Below, piece by piece: positions 1-8,395 of a stretch of DNA of 36,822 nucleotides. A program made the position numbers and the translations under genes. Origin of the DNA: Oscillospiraceae bacterium (GTDB lineage: Bacteria; Bacillota; Clostridia; Oscillospirales; CAG-272); contig SVSQ01000010.1 of the NCBI GenBank assembly GCA_015064245.1, forward strand, positions 1 through 36,822, written 5' to 3'. Under the pieces are notes generated by a model that searched no databases, had not been told where the DNA came from, and worked only from the letters and a program-made list of their open reading frames with translations. Numbering within the stretch: position 1 is the first letter of the stretch; every line of letters starts with the position of its first letter.

Positions 1-134
1 CTATCACATCACGGTGTCACTAGCACCGCTCGCAGCGATTGGTTTAAGCTCATTTTCCGCATTTGCGGGAGCAACTCGGCAGTATTTCATGTGCGAAAAA
101 AGAATTTTAAATTATACTCAAAATATCCGTCTTA
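1..134 (+). repeat. Partial composite intergenic repeat at the window edge
   Basis: No gene is visible here. The segment at 71-107 (AACTCGGCAGTATTTCATGT followed by GCGAAAAA) recurs at about 34018-34046. The segment near 25-50 (CACCGCTCGCAGCGATTGGT) resembles 17889-17912. The stretch ends with the motif ATATCCGTCTTA at 123-134, which also ends or flanks other repeats in this window. It is read as the right part of a plus-oriented composite repeat whose start lies outside the window. Confidence 0.6.
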
Positions 135-173
135 AAAAAATTAAACCAAATTAAAACAATTTCGCAAGGAAAC

Positions 174-202
174 AAAAGCGCCCGACTTCGTCGGACGCTT
201 TT
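174..202 (-). terminator. Rho-independent terminator of rpmB
   Basis: A 13-bp stem (174-186 with 190-202, one mismatch) closes a TTC loop. On the minus strand a T-rich tract (GCGCTTTTGTTT) follows it. It lies just past the rpmB stop and probably works in both directions. Confidence 0.8.
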
Positions 203-217
203 ATTTCCTTTTTAAAC

Positions 218-406
218 TCAGACTGCTCTCTGAACCTTACCGGAGCGCAGGCAGCGTGTGCAGATATAAACGGACTTGTGTGTACCGTCAACAACTGCTT
301 TAACCTTTCTTATATTAGGCTTCCACATTCTGCTTGTCTTTCTGTTGGAGTGGGAAACATTGTTACCGAATGTAACAGCTTTCTCACAGAATTCGCACTT
401 TGCCAT
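218..406 (-). CDS. rpmB: Large ribosomal subunit protein bL28
   Basis: This 62-residue protein is the usual size for bL28 and is a structural component of the 50S subunit. The N-terminus MAKCEFCEKAVTFGNNVSHS and the later CTRC pair give the four-cysteine zinc-ribbon form (C4, C7 and the CxxC near residues 50-53). The conserved RMWKPNIRKV segment lies between them. The ATG at 406 has GGAGGG upstream. The gene has its own promoter (508-536) and terminator (174-202), so it is monocistronic. Its leader contains a strong hairpin (437-482). The assignment rests on recognised family motifs. Confidence 0.95.
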   Translation of the reverse strand: MAKCEFCEKAVTFGNNVSHSNRKTSRMWKPNIRKVKAVVDGTHKSVYICTRCLRSGKVQRAV

Positions 407-436
407 CTTAAGTTACCCTCCTCTAATAAAAATCAA

Positions 437-482
437 GTTCATCATGACACAAAAAGAATCGTCGGCGATGTGCCACATGAAC
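437..482 (-). promoter_or_regulatory. Hairpin in the rpmB 5' leader
   Basis: On the minus strand GTTCATGTGGCACA pairs with TGTGTCATGATGAAC over 14 bp, with one bulged G and two G-U pairs, around a loop of about 17 nt. It lies between the rpmB promoter and its ribosome binding site. It may control bL28 synthesis or RNA stability, but no function is shown. Confidence 0.45.
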
Positions 483-507
483 CTCTGCATCAGATTATAT
501 CATGGTT

Positions 508-536
508 ATTATATCATACTTTTTTCAAAATTGCAA
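508..536 (-). promoter_or_regulatory. Sigma-A promoter of rpmB
   Basis: On the minus strand: -35 TTGCAA (531-536), a 17-bp spacer, and -10 TATAAT (508-513) with an extended TGA before it. A second TATAAT-like sequence lies at 492-497. Confidence 0.8.
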
Positions 537-566
537 TAGCAAATTGAAATTTTTATATTTTTTTTA

Positions 567-1400
567 CTATTTTTTCTTTTTTGCCGATTTTTTTCTGTTT
601 ATTTCCTTGCGTTTTAGTACTTCTTCCGTAATTTCTTCCTCTTTCACGGAGCTTTCCTCGGTTTCTTCAGCGGATACGAGCTTAGGTTCTTCGCTTACCT
701 GCGCGGTCTTAGCGGTTTTCTTGAACTTGAACTTACTCTCCGTTCCGTTCATGACGCGCTTGATATTCGCTCTGTGAAGGAACACCACGATGCCCGCGAT
801 TATGAACGTAATGAACAGTCTTATGGGGCGGTCGTGTACTACGGGATCGTTTCTGTAAAGTATCAGCGGCGAGGTCAGCGCGAGCATTACCGAACCGAGC
901 GACAGATATTTGGTCGCCCAGACCACCAGCGCGAACACCGCGATAACGAGCAAAAACGCCACGAGATCCAGATAAAGCACTATCATTACAGTAGCCGCAA
1001 CGCCTTTCCCGCCCTTGAAATTGTAAAACACGGGGATAACGTGACCGAGCACGCAGAAAAGACCTGCTATGTACGCTCCGTTCACGCCGAGCAGAAGCGT
1101 ACCGATTATCATTCCCACCATGGTCTTCAGCATATCGCCGATCAGCGTCATTGCCGCGGGACCGATGCCGTAGTTACGCATCATATTGGTCATGCCAGCG
1201 TTTCCGCTCCCTTTTGTGCGGATATCTTCCTTATAAAGAAGCTTTGAGAAGATGATAGCGGAATTCACCGAGCCGCAAACGTACGCCGCCGCCATTACCG
1301 CTACCAGACACAATAGATATATTCCGATACTCATAGGGGTTCCCGGCGTGAATACCATGCCGTTTAACCATACAGATTCGGGAAATATATATTTGAACAT
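567..1400 (-). CDS. plsY: Glycerol-3-phosphate acyltransferase PlsY
   Basis: PlsY is a membrane enzyme that transfers an acyl group from acyl-phosphate to glycerol-3-phosphate, the first step of phospholipid synthesis in Firmicutes. The signature motifs are present: CGSVNSAIIFSK, DIRTKGSGNAGMTNMMRNYG, and the glycine-rich FKGGKGVAAT loop. Hydrophobic membrane segments alternate through about residue 215. The protein is 277 residues against about 200 for the family. The excess is a hydrophilic tail of about 60 residues rich in Glu and Lys, ending in KKKK. The gene starts 23 bp after der and is the last gene of the DUF177 operon. The start ATG has only a weak AGGA site, so translational coupling to der is likely. 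Confidence 0.93.
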   Translation of the reverse strand: MFKYIFPESVWLNGMVFTPGTPMSIGIYLLCLVAVMAAAYVCGSVNSAIIFSKLLYKEDIRTKGSGNAGMTNMMRNYGIGPAAMTLIGDMLKTMVGMIIGTLLLGVNGAYIAGLFCVLGHVIPVFYNFKGGKGVAATVMIVLYLDLVAFLLVIAVFALVVWATKYLSLGSVMLALTSPLILYRNDPVVHDRPIRLFITFIIAGIVVFLHRANIKRVMNGTESKFKFKKTAKTAQVSEEPKLVSAEETEESSVKEEEITEEVLKRKEINRKKSAKKKK

Positions 1401-1423
1401 ATCCGATCCTATCGCCCGACACT

Positions 1424-2755
1424 TTATTTATCCGGCGAATCTCCTTTTTCACGAATTATAAGCTTTATCGGAGTACCCTTGAAGCCAAAAACCTCACGCA
1501 GACAGTTCTCTAAATATCTTTGGTACGAAAAATGGAAAAGCTCCGCATTATTGCAAAATATAACGAAGGACGGGGGTTGTACCGCGTTCTGCGTCATGTA
1601 GTAGATCTTGAGACGTCTGCCCTTATCGGACGGGGGCTGTACTCTCGTAACGGCGTCGTTGAGCAGATCGTTGAGGATTCCCGTGGTGATACGCTTTTTG
1701 GACTCCTCGTAAACGGTGAGTATCTCTTCAAACAGCTTATCTATCCGCTGTCCTGTCATAGCGGATATGAAGAGCACGGATGCGTAGCTCATGTACGCCA
1801 GCGCGTCTCTTATCTTCTTGGTGTACTCGCCCGTGGTCTTGTTATCCTTATCGATCAGATCCCATTTGTTCACGCAGACGATGACTGCTTTTCCCGCCTC
1901 GTGGGCAAGACCTGCGATGTGCTCGTCCTGCTCCGTGATGCCCTGCTTTGCGTCTATCATGACTATGCAGACGTCCGCTCTTTCAAGAGCCAGCTTTGCG
2001 CGCATCACGCTGTACTTTTCGATCTTATCGTCTATCTTGCTCTGACGGCGGATACCTGCTGTATCGATGAAGTTGAACACGCCGTACTTGTTTTCAACGC
2101 GGCTGTCGATAGCGTCGCGCGTCGTTCCCGCGATATCGGAAACGATCATACGGTTCTCGCCCAGTATCTTGTTTATAAGCGAGGATTTTCCCGCGTTAGG
2201 CTTACCTATTACCGCAACTCCTATCGCCTGCTCCTCTTCCTCCTCGTCCGTTTCAGGTGGGAAATAGCTGACCACTCTGTCAAGCAGGTCTCCCGTTCCG
2301 TTACCGTGGACGGATGAAAGGGGAATGGGCTCCTCGTTAAAGCCCAAACCGTAGAATTCGTAGAATTCCAGCGGGGGCATACCTATTGAATCTATCTTGT
2401 TGACGCAGGGAATGACGGGCTTTCCTGATTTAAGCAACATAGTCGCGATATCGCTGTCGTCCGCCGTAAGTCCTGCGCGGATGTCGCACATAAAGATTAT
2501 AACGTCCGCCGTCGCGATGGCGATCTCCGCCTGCATACGCATATGCTTTAAGATAACGTCTCCCGTTTTCGGCTCGATACCGCCGGTATCCACCAGCAGC
2601 ATATCTCTGCCGTTCCAGTTTGCGTCGAAATATATTCTGTCTCTTGTTACACCGGGCACATCCTCAACTATGGATATCCTTTTGCCGGTTATTTTGTTGA
2701 AAAGCGTACTTTTTCCAACGTTCGGACGTCCTACGATAGCAACTATCGGTTTCAT
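1424..2755 (-). CDS. der: Ribosome assembly GTPase Der (EngA)
   Basis: Der is a double-GTPase that acts late in 50S subunit assembly. Two GTPase domains are visible. The first has a P-loop GRPNVGKST at residues 9-17 and DTGG and NKID motifs. The second begins near residue 180 with GKPNAGKSS and has DTAG and NKWD motifs. A C-terminal KH-like domain follows and ends GFKGTPIKLIIREK, which is typical of Der. The start was chosen at the internal ATG (2755). An upstream GTG would abut the AGGAGG site with no spacing, whereas this ATG sits 9 nt from it. That gives 443 residues, the normal family length. It lies between the DUF512 gene (25 bp upstream) and plsY. Confidence 0.97.
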   Translation of the reverse strand: MKPIVAIVGRPNVGKSTLFNKITGKRISIVEDVPGVTRDRIYFDANWNGRDMLLVDTGGIEPKTGDVILKHMRMQAEIAIATADVIIFMCDIRAGLTADDSDIATMLLKSGKPVIPCVNKIDSIGMPPLEFYEFYGLGFNEEPIPLSSVHGNGTGDLLDRVVSYFPPETDEEEEEQAIGVAVIGKPNAGKSSLINKILGENRMIVSDIAGTTRDAIDSRVENKYGVFNFIDTAGIRRQSKIDDKIEKYSVMRAKLALERADVCIVMIDAKQGITEQDEHIAGLAHEAGKAVIVCVNKWDLIDKDNKTTGEYTKKIRDALAYMSYASVLFISAMTGQRIDKLFEEILTVYEESKKRITTGILNDLLNDAVTRVQPPSDKGRRLKIYYMTQNAVQPPSFVIFCNNAELFHFSYQRYLENCLREVFGFKGTPIKLIIREKGDSPDK

Positions 2756-2780
2756 CGGGCGCACCCTCCTTTTCTTCCTG

Positions 2781-4118
2781 TCATTCCGAGGTCAGCGCGT
2801 TTATGAACGCTTCCCCTTCCGACTGATTAAATATTATCTTTATTCCGCCGAGACCTTCCGAAAGCTCCTTGGGCGTCATTCCGTCCAGGAACAGATCCCC
2901 TTCCGCTCTCAGCATCACCTTCGGGAGTATAAGCTTCTCCCCAAGTCCGCCCTTTTCGGCGTATTCCTTCAGCTGCGCAAGGACGTCCTGACCTGTCAGC
3001 AGTCCCGCGACCGTTATGTTCTCTCCGAAAAAGTCGTTTCTTATTTTATATACGTTGACCTTCAGCCCGTCAAAGAGCTTCTCCGTACGGTCAGCCAACT
3101 CCCGTATAAAATCGTAAGCGGCGTAACCCGTAGCCACGGAAACCGTTCTTTTCACGGTGTTCTTTTCGCTCTGTTCAGCCTTGATATCCTCCGCCGCCCA
3201 GTCGAATTCCGTCTGCATCGAGGTTATCATACCCACGCCGTTTTCGATCTGGGGATAGCCCTCGTAGAACTCTTCCTTAGGAAACGGCACCTCGCCTTTC
3301 AGGTAGAACTCGTCTCCGCAGAAGAATATCCGCTTTCCGTACCTTTCGATACAGGCGTCTCCGAACTCCGTTACTGTCTTTATGACCTCTCGGCACTGTT
3401 CGGGAGTGAAGGGTGTGAGCGGATACAGCTTTTCTCTGAATCTGGTGAGTCCCGACGGGACTACCGAAACGCTGTTGACGCAGTCGCGCAAAGCGTTCAG
3501 CTCTGCCAGATCGAACATAGTTCTCTTAAGCTCCTCGCCGTCGTTTATACCGTTACAAAGGACGATCTGACAGTTCAGCTCGATCCCCGCTTCAGCCAGA
3601 CGATCCAGATACTTCAGAACCTCGCCTGCTCTTTTATTCTTCATCATCTGCTTTCTCAGCTCGGGATTTGTGGTATGCACCGACACGTTCACGGGGCTGA
3701 TATGCATCTTTATTATTCTGTCTATATCGCTGTCCTGCAAATTGGTCAGCGTTATATAATTACCCATAAGGAAGGAAAGACGTGAATCGTCGTCCTTAAA
3801 ATAGAGAGTTTCTCTCATACCTTTCGGTAATTGGTCGATAAAACAGAAAATGCACCGGTTTCGGCAAGAGTGCTTCTTATCCATGAGATAAGTTTCAAAC
3901 TCAAGTCCGATATCGGCGTACATTTCCTTGTGTATTTCAACTTGATATTGTTCACCGTCACGTCCGAGGGAAAGTACGACCTTTTTATCTGTCAAATAGA
4001 ACCGATAGTCAAGAACGTCATTGATCTCGCTTCCGTTCACGGTGTAAAGCTTGTCCCCGACCTTAATGCCGACCTTATCGGCTTCCGAGCCGGGAACAAT
4101 TCCATACACAGTTACCAC
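2781..4118 (-). CDS. DUF512 family radical SAM protein with PDZ domain
   Basis: This protein of 445 residues belongs to the Firmicutes and cyanobacterial family of PDZ plus radical SAM plus DUF512 proteins. A PDZ-like domain is at residues 1-65 (VPGSEADKVGIKVGDKL). The radical SAM cluster motif CRNRCIFC is at residues 85-92, with C85, C89 and C92 binding an Fe-S cluster. The C-terminal DUF512 region includes FCGDEFYLKGEVPFP. Its substrate is not established. Conserved placement beside der suggests a role in translation or ribosome maturation, but that is only inference from context. The start is GTG at 4118, 10 nt from AAAGGAG. Confidence 0.9.
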   Translation of the reverse strand: MVTVYGIVPGSEADKVGIKVGDKLYTVNGSEINDVLDYRFYLTDKKVVLSLGRDGEQYQVEIHKEMYADIGLEFETYLMDKKHSCRNRCIFCFIDQLPKGMRETLYFKDDDSRLSFLMGNYITLTNLQDSDIDRIIKMHISPVNVSVHTTNPELRKQMMKNKRAGEVLKYLDRLAEAGIELNCQIVLCNGINDGEELKRTMFDLAELNALRDCVNSVSVVPSGLTRFREKLYPLTPFTPEQCREVIKTVTEFGDACIERYGKRIFFCGDEFYLKGEVPFPKEEFYEGYPQIENGVGMITSMQTEFDWAAEDIKAEQSEKNTVKRTVSVATGYAAYDFIRELADRTEKLFDGLKVNVYKIRNDFFGENITVAGLLTGQDVLAQLKEYAEKGGLGEKLILPKVMLRAEGDLFLDGMTPKELSEGLGGIKIIFNQSEGEAFINALTSE

Positions 4119-4144
4119 TTACGGATAACTCCTTTCGCGTGGGA

Positions 4145-4324
4145 TTACTCAGCTACCTTGATGAGCTCCTTACCGTTGTATGCACCGCACTTTCTGCAAA
4201 CTCTGTGTGCAAGATTGTACTCACCGCATTTGCACTGAACCATGCCGGGCATATCGAGCTTCCACACGTTGGAACGACGCTTGTCACGTCTTGCCTTTGA
4301 TACTTTTCTCTTCGGTACTGCCAT
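4145..4324 (-). CDS. rpmF: Large ribosomal subunit protein bL32
   Basis: Translating the minus strand from the ATG at 4324 gives 59 residues beginning [19 protein letters not shown], the bL32 signature. The C-terminal half has a zinc ribbon: C31 and C33, then C43 and C46 in CRKCG. An AGGAGG site lies 8 nt upstream. The gene sits between the DUF177 gene and the DUF512 gene, the widely conserved yceD-rpmF pairing. It is expressed from the promoter at 5003-5031. Confidence 0.95.
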   Translation of the reverse strand: MAVPKRKVSKARRDKRRSNVWKLDMPGMVQCKCGEYNLAHRVCRKCGAYNGKELIKVAE

Positions 4325-4428
4325 TTTCTTAACCTCCTGTTTAACTCATGCCGACTCCGTTGCCGAAATCGGCAGCAGATGCATTATAATAATTTATAAT
4401 GAACGCCGTTTTGGCGGACATTTCTTTT

Positions 4429-4941
4429 TTACTTTTCCTCTTCGCTCTTTGGCTTGAAGTTCTTGAGGACAGCCCATCTTGGATCGGGCTCTTTCGTAGG
4501 GCAATCGCACTGCTTTTCGTTAAGATCGCACCCACATTTGGGACAAAGACCTTTACAGTCCTCTTTACAGAGAGTCCTGTACGGCAGGGAGAGCAGAAGC
4601 TCATCGCCTATCGGCTCGTCTATATTGATATTTGAGTTATCGCCCACGAGGATATACTCCTCTTCCTCGTTATCCGACTGCAGACTGACTGCCACGGGAC
4701 GGTTGAAGCTTATCTCAAATTCTCTTTCCAGCTTTTTGAGGCATCTGGCGCACTCCGTTGCGTAAGTCGCCTTGCACACTGCTGAAAGCTCCATATATCC
4801 TCCCATATCGACGACTTCGCCGTTTACCGTCGCGTCGCTGGTGAGGACGCATCCGTTTTCAGAATATTCGAGGGGAAGGATGAAGGAAAAATCTATTTTT
4901 CTTTTTTCACCTGAAAGTATAGGCTTTATATTTATATCCAT
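4429..4941 (-). CDS. yceD: DUF177 (YceD) family protein with zinc-ribbon tail
   Basis: This 170-residue protein of the YceD/DUF177 family is found almost always before rpmF. In other organisms the family is linked to 23S rRNA or 50S maturation. The core has the conserved pair of cysteines in TECARCLKKLEREF. The C-terminus carries a Cys-rich stretch, CKEDCKGLCPKCGCD then CDCP, typical of the Firmicutes version and probably zinc-binding. The start was set at the ATG at 4941, which has AAGGTG upstream. An in-frame extension to 5031 would overlap the promoter and is rejected. It is the first gene of the operon that continues with rpmF, the DUF512 gene, der and plsY. Confidence 0.88.
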   Translation of the reverse strand: MDINIKPILSGEKRKIDFSFILPLEYSENGCVLTSDATVNGEVVDMGGYMELSAVCKATYATECARCLKKLEREFEISFNRPVAVSLQSDNEEEEYILVGDNSNINIDEPIGDELLLSLPYRTLCKEDCKGLCPKCGCDLNEKQCDCPTKEPDPRWAVLKNFKPKSEEEK

Positions 4942-5002
4942 TTCATACACCTTATCTTTCTTGCTTCGGACACAAATACCCAATGATAACGTTACAAAAT
5001 TT

Positions 5003-5031
5003 ATTATACTACATTTTATTTTATTTGTCAA
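5003..5031 (-). promoter_or_regulatory. Sigma-A promoter of the DUF177-rpmF-DUF512-der-plsY operon
   Basis: On the minus strand: -35 TTGACA (5026-5031), a 17-bp spacer, and -10 TATAAT (5003-5008). This is a consensus match in an AT-rich stretch. Confidence 0.88.
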
Positions 5032-5085
5032 TATATTTTAAAATATTTTACAATTTCTTTTTAGCAGGAGAATAATTTATTTATG

Positions 5086-5443
5086 TAAGACGGATGTTAC
5101 TGGTGTGTATTTTTCGGGAGGACCAATGCCCTTCCCTACCGATTTCAAGAAGATATCCAACAATCTCGTAGGGGCGAACTGTGTTCGCCCGGCGGGGAGC
5201 CCCGCAGCGAAATACTTTATTTGTGTAAGACGGATGTCAGGTGTGTATATTTCGGGAGGACCAAGACCCTCCCCTACCGATTTCAAGAAGATATCCAACA
5301 ATCTCGTAGGGGCGAACTTTGTTCGCCCGGCGGGGAGCGCCCCGCAGCGAAGTACTTTATTTGTGTAAGACGGATGTCAGGCGTGTATTTTTCGGGAGGA
5401 CCAAGGCCCTCCCCTACGAATTTCTTGAAAATTTATTTATGCA
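5086..5443 (+). repeat. 140-bp tandem repeat, 2.5 copies
   Basis: TAAGACGGATGT recurs at 5086, 5226 and 5366, a period of exactly 140 bp. The first two units are complete and the third is cut off near 5443. Each full unit has a perfect hairpin GGGCGAAC-loop-GTTCGCCC with loop TGT or TTT, and next to it GCGGGG-loop-CCCCGC with loop AG or AGCG. An imperfect GGGAGG...CCTCCC pair is also present. It fills the gap between the solute-binding lipoprotein and the DUF177 operon. No gene is supported here. Confidence 0.9.
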
Positions 5444-5507
5444 TCCCAGCGATAAATCCGACTTATATTTCCAAAAATTCCAATATATACATATATCTAA
5501 ACGCAAA

Positions 5508-5534
5508 GATCGCGGCAGTATAACTGCCGCGACC
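5508..5534 (-). terminator. Terminator of the solute-binding lipoprotein gene
   Basis: A 12-bp stem (5508-5519 with 5523-5534, one G-U pair) with a three-base loop lies 17 bp past the stop codon. The following minus-strand tract, CTTTGCGTTTAG, is only moderately T-rich. Confidence 0.65.
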
Positions 5535-5550
5535 TATTAAGTTTGCTAAT

Positions 5551-6921
5551 TTAACCGAGAATATCCTTGACCTGCTGACGAGCAAGCTTCCAGTTGTTCG
5601 CTGCAAGCATCTGAACTTCCTTTGTCATTCCGTCAGAGGGGGTGAGGATGAACATATTTCCGCACCACTTAGGATCCATGAGATACTTAGCCTCAGCCTC
5701 AGTACCACCGGTAAGAGTTATGTTACCGTCGTGACCGAGCTGATAGTGAATTCCTTCAACACCGTACTGGAAGATGTTACGGAAATCTTCATTTGTCTGG
5801 AGAAGAAGGAGAATATCAAGGCTTCTCTCAAGATTCTGTGTAGAGGGGCTGATGCAGAACATTGAGTCGCAAGCGCGTCCGGGTGTGATACCGTTCTTCT
5901 TTGCTACGTACGCATCGTATCTATAGTTGGACTCGAACAGATTCTTGATCGAACCCTCGCCTGTTATGTAACCGAATGCAAAGGTCTCCTGCGTATCTGC
6001 GAATGCCTGATACTCTGCGTAAGAAGCGAACGTCTTTTCGATATAAGTAACGTTCAGATCATCCTTCATAGCTGTAAGCTCACGTACTGCCGCGGACATA
6101 GCGTCGGGGTTGCTTGCGAGATCGCTCTTATCTGCGCCGCTGTATACGAGATCAACGATCTCTCTGTTCATGATAACGAAATCGTAGCTTCCGTAAATGT
6201 AGTTATTGGGAATACCGTAAATGTCGGTTGCGTTCTCATTTCTGTACTGAGGTCTTGTAGCGAAGCTGAGAGCCTGAGTATAAGCAGACGTTCTGAGAGG
6301 AGAATACGTACCGTTCTTGATCTTTGCGTTAAGGGGCTCAAGAGCTCTCTCGCTGTAAAGAACGTTGAACATTCCGCCGTCTGCAAGGATGGGGTTGTAA
6401 TACTCGGATTTCTCGTCAAATACAACGGAATCAGCATCGGGAGTATATACAAGGAAAATATCCAGAGGAGCTGTTACCAGGTCACTGGGGAGGTTGGTAG
6501 CCTCGTTAAGTCCGACGTAATCTATATAGTTTACGTTGGATTCTTTGTAGTATGCCTTATCTTCCTCGGTCGCAGCCTTTTCAAGACGCTTTGTGTTGAA
6601 GGAGTTGACAGCCATCTTTACCTTTGCAAAGATCTGAGCTGCGTAAACCTCTTCGGGATAAAGGATAAGGTCTACCTGTGTGTTATATTTTCTTACCGAG
6701 ATCTTGTTGAGCGCCTCCTCTACCTTTTCGATAGCCTCGGGCGTTGTGGATTCGTCGGTAATACCGTAAATCGTGATGGTCATGGGCGCGTTACTGGACG
6801 TTGTTTCTACGGTGCCTGCCGCGTCATACAGATCCTGTAATGTTGTATCGCTGCACGCAGTGAATACACATGCAGAGAAAACAAGCGTGAGACACATTAT
6901 AAGTGATACGATTCTTTTCAT
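5551..6921 (-). CDS. Extracellular solute-binding lipoprotein (ABC-type)
   Basis: This 456-residue exported lipoprotein has a signal peptide, MKRIVSLIMCLTLVFSACVF, and a lipobox cysteine at C23 (FTAC) or possibly C18. The mature part begins with an ITIYGITDE strand and has the pattern of sugar or oligosaccharide binding proteins of the extracellular family 1 type. It would deliver a carbohydrate or similar solute to an ABC permease. No permease or ATPase gene is adjacent, and the gene has its own strong promoter and terminator, so it is an orphan component. Ligand unknown. The start ATG has AGGAGGAG about 9 nt upstream. Confidence 0.75.
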   Translation of the reverse strand: MKRIVSLIMCLTLVFSACVFTACSDTTLQDLYDAAGTVETTSSNAPMTITIYGITDESTTPEAIEKVEEALNKISVRKYNTQVDLILYPEEVYAAQIFAKVKMAVNSFNTKRLEKAATEEDKAYYKESNVNYIDYVGLNEATNLPSDLVTAPLDIFLVYTPDADSVVFDEKSEYYNPILADGGMFNVLYSERALEPLNAKIKNGTYSPLRTSAYTQALSFATRPQYRNENATDIYGIPNNYIYGSYDFVIMNREIVDLVYSGADKSDLASNPDAMSAAVRELTAMKDDLNVTYIEKTFASYAEYQAFADTQETFAFGYITGEGSIKNLFESNYRYDAYVAKKNGITPGRACDSMFCISPSTQNLERSLDILLLLQTNEDFRNIFQYGVEGIHYQLGHDGNITLTGGTEAEAKYLMDPKWCGNMFILTPSDGMTKEVQMLAANNWKLARQQVKDILG

Positions 6922-6973
6922 TTAAAAATAGCTCCTCCTGCTAAAATAATGGGGTAGTTACATACATAAATAC

Positions 6974-7002
6974 ATTTTACCGCATTTATTATATAATGTC
7001 AA
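6974..7002 (-). promoter_or_regulatory. Strong sigma-A promoter of the solute-binding lipoprotein
   Basis: On the minus strand: -35 TTGACA (6997-7002), a 17-bp spacer, and -10 TAAAAT (6974-6979). The predicted start is about 47 bp before the ATG. Confidence 0.88.
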
Positions 7003-7066
7003 GTGTTTTTTTCTTAACTTTTTTACCGTTTCGCATTTTTATAATACAAGCGGTACTGTTCCGACT

Positions 7067-7109
7067 CGCGGCAGTTGTGGATTACTCACAAAGCGCCGCG
7101 GAGTTTTTT
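7067..7109 (+). other. Hairpin with T-run in the rpoD downstream spacer
   Basis: CGCGGC (7067-7072) pairs with GCCGCG (7095-7100). An inner TTGTG/CACAA stem closes the loop, and TTTTTT lies at 7104-7109 on the plus strand. It resembles a plus-strand terminator, but no plus-strand gene leads into it. On the minus strand the same stem lies between rpoD and the lipoprotein promoter and could mark the end of rpoD mRNA. The rest of 7003-7222 shows no gene. Confidence 0.4.
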
Positions 7110-7222
7110 GTGCATTAGCACGATTTCGGACTGAAAATATAGGACTTTCCGCTGTTTTTGCAAGACTTTTTCGTACCAAAAAATTTACAATTTAATTATA
7201 ATCTTTCGGCGCGTTTTCCTTC

Positions 7223-8314
7223 TTAGTCGAGATAATCCTTGAGTCTCTTGGAACGGCTGGGGTGACGGAGCTTTCTGAGCGCCTTTGCCTCGATCTGTCT
7301 GATACGCTCACGGGTGATATTGAAAACGCGTCCGACCTCCTCAAGAGTTCTCGGTCTGCCGTCCTCAAGTCCGAAACGAAGAGTAAGGACCTGCTCCTCT
7401 CTGGGGGTGAGGGTTCTGAGGACCTCGATGAGCTGCTCTCTGAGCATGCTCTGGGAAGCCGCCTCTGCGGGAGCCGGAGAGTCGTCGTCGGGGATGAAGT
7501 CGCCCAAATGGCTGTCCTCCTCCTCGCCTATAGGGGTTTCGAGGGATACGGGATCCTGAGCCACCTTCATTATCTCTCTTACCTTTTCCGGAGACATACC
7601 CAGCGTCTTTGCGATCTCCTCTGCGGTAGGCTCTCTGCCGTTTTCCTGGAGAAGCTGTCTTGAAGCTCTTGAAACCTTATGTATAGTTTCAACCATATGC
7701 ACCGGTATTCTGATGGTTCTCGCCTGGTCTGCGATAGCTCTGGTGATCGCCTGTCTGATCCACCACGTCGCGTAAGTGGAGAACTTATATCCCTTCTGAT
7801 AGTCGAACTTATCCACCGCCTTCATAAGACCGAGGTTACCCTCCTGGATAAGATCAAGGAAGAACATTCCCTTACCGACGTATCTCTTCGCGATGCTTAC
7901 TACGAGACGCAGGTTTGCCTCGACCAGTCTCTGCTTAGCCTTATCGTCGCCCTTGCCCATCTTCTCGGCAAGCTCCAGCTCCTCGTCCATCTTGAGAAGC
8001 GGAACTCTGCCTATCTCCTTGAGGTACATTCTTACCGGGTCGTCGATGATCAGGCCCTCCTGTACCAGCGCCTGCTCCATATCCTCGGGAGAATCGAACT
8101 GCTCCAGCTCGCTCTCGATATCCTTGAGATCGGCGGCGTCCATGTAACCCGTTACGTCGATTCCGTGGCTTTCCAGAGTTTCGTATATCTTTTCTATTTG
8201 GTCAATATCGAACTCATCGTCGTCCAGAGCCTCCAGAATCTCACTCTGAGAAAGAGAACCCTTTGCCTTACCTTTTTCGATAAGTTCCTGCATATCAAAT
8301 TTCTTTTCGCTCAT
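7223..8314 (-). CDS. rpoD: RNA polymerase primary sigma factor (sigma-A, RpoD)
   Basis: This is the housekeeping sigma factor, 363 residues, typical of the shorter Firmicutes form. An acidic N-terminal region 1.1 (residues 1-85) precedes region 1.2 ([12 protein letters not shown]). Region 2 carries the core-binding and -10 recognition sequence, [20 protein letters not shown] and [10 protein letters not shown]. Region 3 and region 4 ([15 protein letters not shown] and the [20 protein letters not shown] helix-turn-helix) complete it. It follows dnaG on the same strand, as in the classical macromolecular synthesis operon, but 365 bp of repeat DNA separates the two. The promoters in this window match its expected consensus. 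ATG at 8314 with GGAAGGA upstream. Confidence 0.98.
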   Translation of the reverse strand: MSEKKFDMQELIEKGKAKGSLSQSEILEALDDDEFDIDQIEKIYETLESHGIDVTGYMDAADLKDIESELEQFDSPEDMEQALVQEGLIIDDPVRMYLKEIGRVPLLKMDEELELAEKMGKGDDKAKQRLVEANLRLVVSIAKRYVGKGMFFLDLIQEGNLGLMKAVDKFDYQKGYKFSTYATWWIRQAITRAIADQARTIRIPVHMVETIHKVSRASRQLLQENGREPTAEEIAKTLGMSPEKVREIMKVAQDPVSLETPIGEEEDSHLGDFIPDDDSPAPAEAASQSMLREQLIEVLRTLTPREEQVLTLRFGLEDGRPRTLEEVGRVFNITRERIRQIEAKALRKLRHPSRSKRLKDYLD

Positions 8315-8395
8315 TTGTTTTATCCTTCCGTTTTACCGATTTATCGGTGTTTTTTATTTATATTTTTTAATTGCAAATTTGATTTTTAATTTGAT

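Noticed and set aside
2397..3785. Long plus-strand frame opposite the DUF512 radical SAM gene and der
   Set aside because: It is antisense to two clearly recognised genes and its protein shows no domain pattern.
5105..5368. Overlapping frames across the 140-bp tandem repeat
   Set aside because: The unit length is not a multiple of three, and the translations are repeat artefacts without a translation start signal.
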